Below, in pieces: positions 1 through 5,506 of a stretch of DNA of 10,073 nt (positions are counted from its first letter, which is position 1; each line of letters opens with the position of its first letter). A program made the position numbers and the translations under genes. The notes under the pieces are model-generated. The model was not told where the DNA came from. It saw nothing but the letters and a program-made list of their open reading frames with translations, and did no database searches. The stretch is from the NCBI GenBank assembly GCA_028286165.1, contig JAPYMU010000053.1, positions 1-10,073 on the forward strand, written 5' to 3'. This DNA is from Spongiicolonus versatilis (GTDB taxonomy: Bacteria; Pseudomonadota; Gammaproteobacteria; Arenicellales; Spongiicolonaceae).

Positions 1-1190
1 CAGTCCAGCATGAACTTGGCAAAGTTTGCCGACAGGCCGGCTTCGTTCCAGCCGGCGGAATGAAAAATGTAGTTGGCGCCGGACAGCAGCACCGCGCTCA
101 TGGTCATGTTGGATTCATATGCGGCCTGGGCGTCGAACAATTTGGAGCCGCACACCATGCCGCTGGAGCGCCACGGCAGGCGGTAGCGGCGCGCCAGTTG
201 GCCGATGATGAAATTCATTTGCGAGATTTCCGGCGTGCCGCCCATGGGCGCGCCGGATTTCATGGACACGGTGGCGAGAAAATTTCCATACACCATGGGC
301 GACCCGGCGCGCACCACCTGGCCGAAGGCGACGCCGGCCAGGGCCTCGGCGTTAAGTTGCGCCACCGCACCGACGGTGCTGGCCGGGGTGCTGGCGCCGG
401 CCATGACAAAAGGCGCGGTTATCACCGCCTGATTGTTGCGCGCGTAAACCTTGAGCGCATCCAGCATGGTCGCGTCCCACACCAGCGGCGAGTTGCAGTT
501 GACCACCGAAACCATCACCGTGTGCGAATCCAGATAGTCGCCGCCGAACACGATGCGCGCCATGGCGATGCTGTCCTCGGCGCGCTCGCCGGAAGTGACC
601 GAGCCCATGAACGGCTTGTCCGAATAGCGCAGCACGCTGAACATGGTGTGCAGGTGGCGCTTGGGGATCGGAATGTCCACCGGCTCGCAGGTGATGCCGC
701 CGGTGACATGCAGCACCGGCGCAAGGTAGGCGAGTTTGTGAAAGTTCTGCAAATCCTCCAGCGTGGAGTAGCGCCGCCGGTCATCCAGGTCGCGCACGTA
801 GGGCGAGCCGTAGTTGGGCGCAAAAATCGTGTAGCGTCCGCCGAGGGGAACGCTGCGCTCGGGGTTGCGGCCGTGCAGGGTGAACTGCGGCGGCGCCTGC
901 GCCACCAGCGCCATCAGCAGCGCGCGGTCCAGCCGCACCCGCTGGCCCTGCACCTCGGCGCCGGCGGCGCGCCACATCTGCAGCGCTTCGTCGTCGCGAA
1001 AATCAATGCCGGTTTCCTCCAAAATGCGCATGGAGGCATCGTGCACCGCCTCCAGTTGGTCGGCGCTGAGAATTTCGTATTCGGGAATTTTGCGCTCCAA
1101 TGCCGGCAGCGCGCTGAGGGTGACGGCGGTGCGGTCACTGCGCCGCTGGCGCCGGCCGCCGCGCCGGGCGGGTTTTTTCTCCGTGCCCAT
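1..1190 (-). CDS. MttB-family (trimethylamine methyltransferase-like) corrinoid methyltransferase, non-pyrrolysine, C-terminus cut off by the window edge
   Basis: Translating the minus strand from the ATG at 1190 gives 396 codons with no stop up to the window edge. The family is usually about 500 residues, so roughly the last fifth is missing. The protein starts with a basic, Arg-rich stretch (residues 5-18), as in many proteobacterial members. A conserved-looking TIM-barrel body follows, with segments such as DASMRILEETGIDF, RYTIFAPNYGSPYVRDL, VTGGITCEPVDIP, VVNCNSPLVWD and YIFHSAGWNEAGL (about 374-386). Family members move a methyl group from a quaternary or tertiary amine (trimethylamine, glycine betaine, proline betaine, carnitine, gamma-butyrobetaine) to a corrinoid protein in the cytoplasm. 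No in-frame TAG occurs in the visible part, so it appears to be a non-pyrrolysine member. Its substrate cannot be read from sequence; the carnitine operon nearby suggests a betaine. A weak ribosome site (GGGGA, 10 bases upstream) supports this start. No corrinoid protein gene is in view. Confidence 0.9.
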   Translation of the reverse strand, partial: MGTEKKPARRGGRRQRRSDRTAVTLSALPALERKIPEYEILSADQLEAVHDASMRILEETGIDFRDDEALQMWRAAGAEVQGQRVRLDRALLMALVAQAPPQFTLHGRNPERSVPLGGRYTIFAPNYGSPYVRDLDDRRRYSTLEDLQNFHKLAYLAPVLHVTGGITCEPVDIPIPKRHLHTMFSVLRYSDKPFMGSVTSGERAEDSIAMARIVFGGDYLDSHTVMVSVVNCNSPLVWDATMLDALKVYARNNQAVITAPFVMAGASTPASTVGAVAQLNAEALAGVAFGQVVRAGSPMVYGNFLATVSMKSGAPMGGTPEISQMNFIIGQLARRYRLPWRSSGMVCGSKLFDAQAAYESNMTMSAVLLSGANYIFHSAGWNEAGLSANFAKFMLD

Positions 1191-1237
1191 GCCGCCAGTG
1201 TCCCCGCCGCAGCGGGCATAAGTCAAGCGCGCCAAAG

Positions 1238-1246
1238 TGCTATTAT
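1238..1246 (+). promoter_or_regulatory. Possible extended -10 element in the divergent intergenic region
   Basis: The 77-base gap between the divergent mttB-like gene and the dehydrogenase holds TGC-TATTAT, which fits an extended -10 box reading rightward, about 22 bases before the dehydrogenase ATG. No convincing -35 is present at the right spacing. On the minus strand a TTGACT (1226-1221) could be a -35 for the mttB-like gene, but its -10 is poor. This gap must carry promoters for one or both genes; the exact element is uncertain. Confidence 0.3.
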
Positions 1247-1267
1247 CGGCGCACCCGGGGCGGCAGC

Positions 1268-1954
1268 ATGAACATCGGCTTCATCGGAATCGGCAATGTG
1301 GGCGGCAAACTCGCCGGCAGCATTTTGCGCAACGGTTTTGACCTCACCGTTTTCGACCTTGACCCCGGCGCGGTCGGTGCACTGGCCGAAAAAGGCGCCG
1401 CCATCGGCGCTTTTGAGCGCGCCATGCCGGTGCTGCGCGCCATGGGCCGGCGCATCCTGCACACCGGCGCGCTGGGCTCGGCGTCCATTCTTAAAGTGGT
1501 CACCAACTACCTGGCCACCGCCAACCTGGCCGCCCTGTGCGAGGCGATGGTGACGGCGAAAATGTGCGGGATGAATTTAAACACCGTGTACGAGGCGATC
1601 CGCATTTCCTCCGGCAACTCTTTTGTGCACGAAACCGAAAGCCAGGTGATCCTGAACGGCAGCCGCGACATCAACTTCACCATGGACCTGGTGGCCAAGG
1701 ACGCCGGTTTGTTTCAGGCGCTGGCCGAGCGCGCCGGCGTGCCGCTGGAAATCTCGCCGCTGCTGCTGGCCATTGTCAGGGACGGCCGCGAACGTTACGG
1801 TGCCCGCGAGTGGTCGCCGAACCTGGTGCGGCGCCTTGAGGAAAAGTGCGGCGTGGACATCCGCGCGCCGGGCTTTCCGGCGCAAATGGTGGACGATGAA
1901 CCAGAAGCGCCGGGGTACGAAGTGAAACCGGCCGGCGTCCACGGGCGGGGGTGA
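1268..1954 (+). pseudogene. 3-hydroxyisobutyrate dehydrogenase-like NAD(P)-binding oxidoreductase with a large in-frame internal deletion
   Basis: The N-terminus is a classic beta-hydroxyacid dehydrogenase nucleotide-binding start: MNIGFIGIGNVGG with GxGxxG at residues 7-12 and an Asp at 30 ending strand 2. After the AEKGA segment (40-44) the protein jumps directly to FERAMPVLRAMGRRI (49-63), which in this family normally lies about 90 residues further on. The missing stretch carries the second half of the Rossmann fold and the substrate-binding DxPVSGG-type motif. The C-terminal domain looks intact: the catalytic Lys is retained (K76, then N80, in LKVVTNYL), followed by ISSGNSFVHETESQ and an acidic tail. 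Length is 228 residues against roughly 300-320 expected. The reading frame is kept, so a protein could be made, but it should not be a working dehydrogenase. It is divergent from mttB and ends 9 bases before the likely PhyH start. Because the frame is open, calling it a pseudogene is a judgement; an assembly error is the alternative. Confidence 0.75.
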
Positions 1955-1956
1955 GG
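1953..1956 (+). promoter_or_regulatory. Ribosome binding site deciding the PhyH start
   Basis: GAGG overlaps the TGA stop of the upstream dehydrogenase and lies 7 bases before the GTG at 1964. This favours GTG over the TTG at 1958, and the overlap suggests translational coupling between the two genes. Confidence 0.5.
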
Positions 1957-1963
1957 GTTGGCG

Positions 1964-2845
1964 GTGAACTTAAATCTGCAGGAACTGAAACGGCGCTATG
2001 AGCGCGACGGCTACCTGGTGGTGGAAAATTTTCTGCCGCCCGGGTTGCTGCGCGAGTTGCGCGAGGTGACGGTGCACTTTTTGGAACGCGGGCGCGCCGG
2101 CGAACTGAGCGGCGCGCTGTTTGATGTTTACGAAAGCGGCGGCGTGCGCAACCTGCGGCGCATCGTGGACCCGGACAAGGTGGACCCGGTGTACGACCGC
2201 GCCATGCGCATGGACGCGATGGTGGACCTGGTCGCGCACCTGCTCGGCGGCAGCGCGCGCTTTGACCATGCCAAGTTGAACTTCAAGCCGCCCGCAACCG
2301 ACGGCGCGGAAGTGGAGTGGCATCAGGACTGGGCGTTCTATCCGCAAACCAACGACGACATGTTGGCGGTGGGCGTGATGCTGGAGGACTGCACCGAACG
2401 GAACGGCCCGCTGATGGTCGTCCCCGGCTCGCACCGCGGCCCGGTCTACGACCACCACCAGAACGGCCGCTTCATCGGCGGCATTCCCGTCGCGCGGCTG
2501 GGCGATGCGGTGCACGGCGCGGTGGCGCTGACCGCGCCGGCCGGCTCCATCTCGGTGCACCATGTGCGCACCCTGCACGCCTCCGGCGCCAACCTTGGCG
2601 AGCGCAACCGCCCGCTTCTGTTGTACAACTACGCCGCGGTGGATGCGTTCCCGGTGTTTCACAGTTACCCGTGGCCGGACTTCAACGCGCGCATTTTGCG
2701 CGGCGAGGAAACCGTCATCCCGCGCATGAAACAAGTGCCGGCAAGAATCCCCCAGCCAACACAAAAATCCGGCGACGGCTACACCACCGATTCCCTGTTC
2801 ACCTTGCAAAAAGAAATGCAGGGCGGGGCGTTTGACAATGCTTGA
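1964..2845 (+). CDS. Phytanoyl-CoA dioxygenase (PhyH) family Fe(II)/2-oxoglutarate oxygenase
   Basis: This 293-residue soluble protein has the double-stranded beta-helix signature of PhyH enzymes. The iron-binding triad is visible as WHQDW (His120, Asp122) and the distal His205 in VRTLHASG; Arg216 in ERNRPLLLYNY is placed to bind 2-oxoglutarate. The VVPGSHRGPVYDHH segment between them is also typical. Such enzymes hydroxylate small molecules or acyl-CoAs using O2, releasing succinate and CO2; ectoine hydroxylase is a known relative. The substrate here is unknown; a methylated amine or betaine is possible from the neighbourhood. I chose GTG at 1964 because a GAGG at 1953-1956 sits 7 bases upstream; the TTG at 1958 is too close to that site. 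The gene follows the dehydrogenase stop by 9 bases, and its 3' end overlaps the first codons of the antitoxin remnant. Confidence 0.88.
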   Translation: MNLNLQELKRRYERDGYLVVENFLPPGLLRELREVTVHFLERGRAGELSGALFDVYESGGVRNLRRIVDPDKVDPVYDRAMRMDAMVDLVAHLLGGSARFDHAKLNFKPPATDGAEVEWHQDWAFYPQTNDDMLAVGVMLEDCTERNGPLMVVPGSHRGPVYDHHQNGRFIGGIPVARLGDAVHGAVALTAPAGSISVHHVRTLHASGANLGERNRPLLLYNYAAVDAFPVFHSYPWPDFNARILRGEETVIPRMKQVPARIPQPTQKSGDGYTTDSLFTLQKEMQGGAFDNA

Positions 2846-3159
2846 CAAAGCCGGCCGCCAGGTGCAATTGAAAAAGAAAAACATCACGCGGCGCGACCTC
2901 AAGGAAATGAGCGAGTGCGACATGGAGGTGATGGATGCCGTGTGGAATGAATTCGGGCATTTGGACCAGTGGGAAATCCGCGACTACACGCACACCCATT
3001 GCGCCGAGTGGGAAGATCCCGGCGGCTCCTCGCTGCCCATCAATCACTTACGAGGTAATTCTGCAGGCGGTGGGCTACAGCAAAAAGCACGCCAAAGAAA
3101 TCGCCGCCGTGCGGCGCGAGGAAGAAGCCATTGACATGGTTCTTCAGCGCCCGGCCTGA
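2838..3159 (+). pseudogene. Panacea/SocA-like (DUF4065) antitoxin remnant, 5'-truncated and frameshifted
   Basis: The first frame (ATG at 2838) reads through KNITRRDLKEMSECDMEVMD and WEIRDYTHTHCAEWEDP, matching the C-terminal part of Panacea-domain proteins (an acidic L/MSExDxEVxD helix followed by a THxxxEW segment). After codon LPI the frame becomes nonsense and stops at 3134. The true continuation, ITYEVILQAVGYSKKHAKEI and onward, lies in another frame and stops at 3159. At 3039-3046 the 4-mer ATCA is tandemly duplicated; removing one copy restores LPITYEVILQAVG exactly. The N-terminal half of the domain is absent, because the PhyH gene occupies that place. Repaired, it would be about 106 residues against roughly 150-200 for the family. 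Panacea proteins are antitoxins or proteolytic-adaptor-like partners that neutralise diverse toxins. The stop is 3 bases before the start of the putative toxin gene, as expected for a toxin-antitoxin pair. Confidence 0.75.
3039..3046 (+). repeat. 4-bp tandem duplication (ATCA x2) causing the antitoxin frameshift
   Basis: Two adjacent ATCA units sit exactly where the protein homology switches frame. One copy gives P-I-T-Y-E in continuous frame; two copies shift it. This is a typical slippage mutation, though a sequencing or assembly error could look the same. Confidence 0.7.
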
Positions 3160-3162
3160 CTC

Positions 3163-3585
3163 ATGCCGCGGGCGCGTTTCACCTGCCGGCGCGGCAAAAC
3201 CCACCTCGGCCCAACCGAAAATAAAAACAATCCCGATATTAAACAGAAGCATCTGTTTATCATCCTGACCAACCCCTCCGAAGACGGCGGCGTGGTCACC
3301 GCCGCCATTTCCACGGTAAGGGACAGCGTCCACGATGATGATTTGTTTTGCATGCTGAACAAAGGCGGCCACCCTTTCATCCGCCACCAGAGTTATGTGG
3401 ACTGCAAACGGGCGCGCATTGAAAAAGTGTCGCTGTTGGAATACGAGTACGCGCAAAGAATTATCCGTCCCCCGGCGGATATGGGCGATGATGTGCTGCG
3501 CAGGATTTGCCGGGGTTTATTGAAATCCAAAAAAACCCGCATTAAAATACAGGAGTTCTACGAGGAAAATTTACACCGGCCATAA
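3163..3585 (+). CDS. Putative PemK/MazF-like toxin partner of the Panacea antitoxin remnant
   Basis: This is an intact 140-residue soluble protein. A basic N-terminus (residues 1-30) leads to KHLFIILTNPSEDGGVVTAA (29-48), a strand-turn-strand pattern like the core of PemK/MazF-fold proteins. The segment NKGGHPFIRHQSYVDCKRARI (66-86) follows, with a G-x-HPFI motif I associate with small proteins encoded next to DUF4065 antitoxins. The C-terminal third is helical and basic, with DDVLRRICRGLLKSKKTRIK (109-128). If the assignment is right it would be a ribonuclease-type or other growth-inhibiting toxin, but no catalytic residue can be proven here. It starts 3 bases after the antitoxin stop without a clear ribosome site of its own, which fits translational coupling. 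GC is lower than in the flanking operons (about 53% over 3241-3540, counted by eye), suggesting acquisition by transfer. Function is inferred mainly from context and fold-like pattern. Confidence 0.6.
   Translation: MPRARFTCRRGKTHLGPTENKNNPDIKQKHLFIILTNPSEDGGVVTAAISTVRDSVHDDDLFCMLNKGGHPFIRHQSYVDCKRARIEKVSLLEYEYAQRIIRPPADMGDDVLRRICRGLLKSKKTRIKIQEFYEENLHRP
3520..3548 (+). promoter_or_regulatory. Strong sigma70-type promoter candidate for the carnitine operon
   Basis: TTGAAA at 3520-3525 and TAAAAT at 3543-3548 are separated by exactly 17 bases, each matching five of six consensus positions. The element lies inside the 3' end of the putative toxin gene. It would start transcription near 3555, giving a leader of about 60 bases before the BKACE start. 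Such a match is uncommon by chance in DNA this GC-rich, although the surrounding patch is locally AT-rich. Confidence 0.5.
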
Positions 3586-3602
3586 CCGCCGCCACCCAAC
3601 AC

Positions 3603-3606
3603 AGGA
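3603..3606 (+). promoter_or_regulatory. Ribosome binding site of the BKACE gene
   Basis: AGGA lies 8 bases before the ATG at 3615 in an A-rich leader, the clearest Shine-Dalgarno spacing in the window. It supports both the start choice and the idea that this gene opens the carnitine operon. Confidence 0.55.
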
Positions 3607-3614
3607 AAACAAAA

Positions 3615-4505
3615 ATGAACCCCGAAGTTTTCATCACCTGCGCCGTCACCGGTTCCGCCGACAGTGTCGGCAAGCACCCGGCCATTCCGGTGACGCCGGA
3701 GGAAATCGCCAATGCCGCCATCGCCTCGGCCAAGGCCGGCGCGGCCATTGTGCACTGCCATGTGCGCGACCCCGAAAGCGGCCAGGGCAGCCGCGACATT
3801 GCGCTGTACCGTGAAGTGGTGTCGCGCATCCGCGACTCCGGCGTGGACATGGTCATCAACCTCACCGCCGGCATGGGCGGCGACTATGTGCTGAACGACG
3901 ACACCGGCCTCGGCAAACCCGGCCCCGGCAGCGACCTCATCCCGCCGCTGGAACGCCTCGCCCATGTGGAGGAACTGCTGCCGGAAATCTGTACACTGGA
4001 CTGCGGCAGCATGAACTTCGGCAACGGCCGTTACGTGATGGTGAATGTCCCCGACCACCTGCGCGCCATGGCGCGGCGCATTCAGCAACTCGGCGTGCGC
4101 CCGGAGGTGGAAATTTTCGACAGCGGCCACCTGTGGTTCGCCAAACAATTAATTAAGGAGGGGCTGATCGACGCGCCGCCCATGTTTCAGTTGTGCCTCG
4201 GCATTCCCTGGGGCGCGCCGGCCGATACCGCCACCATGAAAACCTTGGCCGACGCGCTGCCCGCCGGTGCGGTGTGGGCCGGCTTCGGCATCGGCCGCAT
4301 GCAGATGCCCATGGCCGCGCAGGCGGTTCTGCTCGGCGGCCATGTGCGGGTCGGCTTGGAGGACAACCTCTACCTCAGCAAAGGCGTGTTCGCCGACAAC
4401 GCGCAACTGGTCGCCCGCGCCCGCGCCATCGTGGAAAACATGGGCGCCGTCATTCTCGGCCCGCAGCAGGCGCGGGAAAAATTAAAGTTGAGCAAACGCG
4501 CTTGA
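3615..4505 (+). CDS. BKACE (DUF849) beta-keto acid cleavage enzyme, probably 3-dehydrocarnitine-cleaving
   Basis: This 296-residue protein is a full-length member of the BKACE family (first known as 3-keto-5-aminohexanoate cleavage enzyme), a zinc-dependent TIM barrel. Visible family segments are ITCAVTGS (7-14), IVHCHVRDP (45-53) with the zinc-binding His47 and His49, INLTAGMGG (81-89), TLDCGSMNFG (127-136), EIFDSGH (166-172), LGIPWGAPADT (195-205) and VRVGLEDNLYLSKG (244-257), whose Glu249 is the third likely zinc ligand. The family condenses a beta-keto acid with acetyl-CoA, releasing acetoacetate and a new CoA ester. Directly followed by L-carnitine dehydrogenase (TGATG overlap), it most likely converts 3-dehydrocarnitine and acetyl-CoA to betainyl-CoA and acetoacetate, as in known carnitine-degrading bacteria. 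The family identity is secure; the substrate is inferred from the neighbour. Confidence 0.93.
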   Translation: MNPEVFITCAVTGSADSVGKHPAIPVTPEEIANAAIASAKAGAAIVHCHVRDPESGQGSRDIALYREVVSRIRDSGVDMVINLTAGMGGDYVLNDDTGLGKPGPGSDLIPPLERLAHVEELLPEICTLDCGSMNFGNGRYVMVNVPDHLRAMARRIQQLGVRPEVEIFDSGHLWFAKQLIKEGLIDAPPMFQLCLGIPWGAPADTATMKTLADALPAGAVWAGFGIGRMQMPMAAQAVLLGGHVRVGLEDNLYLSKGVFADNAQLVARARAIVENMGAVILGPQQAREKLKLSKRA

Positions 4506-5497
4506 TGGCCGCCGCCGCCGCCATTCAAACCGTCGGCATCGCCGGTTGCGGCGTTATCGGCGCCGGGTGGACGGCGCGCTGCCTTGCCCACGGGCTGGAT
4601 GTCATCGCCTGGGATCCGGCCGCCGATGCCGAAGCCGGGCTGCGCGAGGCGGTGGACAACGCCTGGCCGGCGGTCACCCGGCTCGGCCTATCGGCAGGCG
4701 CGGCGCGGGAGCGGTTGCGCTTTGCGCCGGACCTGGCGGCGATGTGCCGGGCGGCCGATTTCATTCAGGAATGCGCGCCGGAGCGCGGAGACTTGAAGCG
4801 CGAACTGCATGCGCAAATGGACGCACTCGCCGACCGCCGCACCGTCATCGCCTCCAGCACCTCAGGCCTGCTGCCGAGCAATTTCCAGGCCGGCTGCCGC
4901 CACCCGCAGCGCATTGTCGTCGGCCATCCGTTCAACCCGGTCTATTTGCTGCCGCTGGTGGAGGTGCTGGGCGGCCGGCAAACCGCCGCCGCGCATGTTG
5001 AAGAGGCGGTGAACTTTTACCGTTCCATCGGCATGCATCCGCTGCGGGTGCGTGCCGAGGTGCCGGGGTTTTTATCCGACCGCTTGCAAGAGGCGCTGTG
5101 GCGCGAGGCGCTGCACCTGGTGAACGAGGGCGCCGCCACCACCGAGGAGTTGGACGCCGCCATCACCTACGGCCCGGGATTGCGCTGGGCGTTGTGGGGC
5201 GTGTGCATGATTTTTCATCTGGCCGGCGGCGCCGGCGGCATGCGCCACACCCTGCGCCACTTTGACCCGCAATTATTTCCGTGGAGCAAACTGCCGCCGC
5301 CGCCCATGGGCGAAAAATTAATTGAAACCATGGCCGATGGCGTCGCGCAGCAAACCGCCGGCCGCAGCCTGCGCGAATTGGAACAGCGGCGCGACAACTG
5401 CCTCGTCGCAATTTTGGAAGCGCTGGCGGCCGAGAACGCCGGCGCCGGCAAAGTGCTGCGCGAAAACCGCGCGCGCCGGCAGAACGCCGCCGGTTAA
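4505..5497 (+). CDS. lcdH: L-carnitine 3-dehydrogenase
   Basis: The 330-residue protein is of the 3-hydroxyacyl-CoA dehydrogenase superfamily. An N-terminal NAD-binding fold has GIAGCGVIGAGW (11-22, GxGxxG) with Asp37 as the likely ribose-binding acid. ASSTSGLLPS (116-125) and GHPFNPVYLLPLVEVLGG (140-157) carry the catalytic His141 and Glu153. The C-terminal helical domain includes DRLQEALWREALHLVNEG and ITYGPGLRWALWG, typical of carnitine dehydrogenases rather than fatty-acid enzymes. It oxidises L-carnitine to 3-dehydrocarnitine with NAD+ in the cytoplasm. The ATG overlaps the BKACE stop by one base (TGATG), so the two consecutive steps of the pathway are translationally coupled. Some family members carry a C-terminal thioesterase fusion for betainyl-CoA; this one does not, ending soon after the dehydrogenase domain. 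A generic 3-hydroxyacyl-CoA dehydrogenase is the alternative, but the BKACE neighbour argues against it. Confidence 0.9.
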   Translation: MAAAAAIQTVGIAGCGVIGAGWTARCLAHGLDVIAWDPAADAEAGLREAVDNAWPAVTRLGLSAGAARERLRFAPDLAAMCRAADFIQECAPERGDLKRELHAQMDALADRRTVIASSTSGLLPSNFQAGCRHPQRIVVGHPFNPVYLLPLVEVLGGRQTAAAHVEEAVNFYRSIGMHPLRVRAEVPGFLSDRLQEALWREALHLVNEGAATTEELDAAITYGPGLRWALWGVCMIFHLAGGAGGMRHTLRHFDPQLFPWSKLPPPPMGEKLIETMADGVAQQTAGRSLRELEQRRDNCLVAILEALAAENAGAGKVLRENRARRQNAAG

Positions 5498-5506
5498 ACT
5501 TCGGCC

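Noticed and set aside
60..1271. 403-codon open frame on the plus strand opposite the MttB-like gene
   Set aside because: The minus strand encodes a fully convincing MttB-family protein across the same span; the plus-strand reading is His/Arg/Ala-rich with no recognisable motif.
1970..2923. 317-codon minus-strand frame opposite the PhyH gene
   Set aside because: It mirrors the PhyH codons and shows no family pattern, while the plus strand has the complete iron and 2-oxoglutarate binding residues.
3132..3159. Programmed ribosomal frameshifting in the antitoxin remnant
   Set aside because: No slippery heptamer or downstream structure is evident at the shift; the duplicated ATCA explains it fully, and the N-terminal half is missing anyway.
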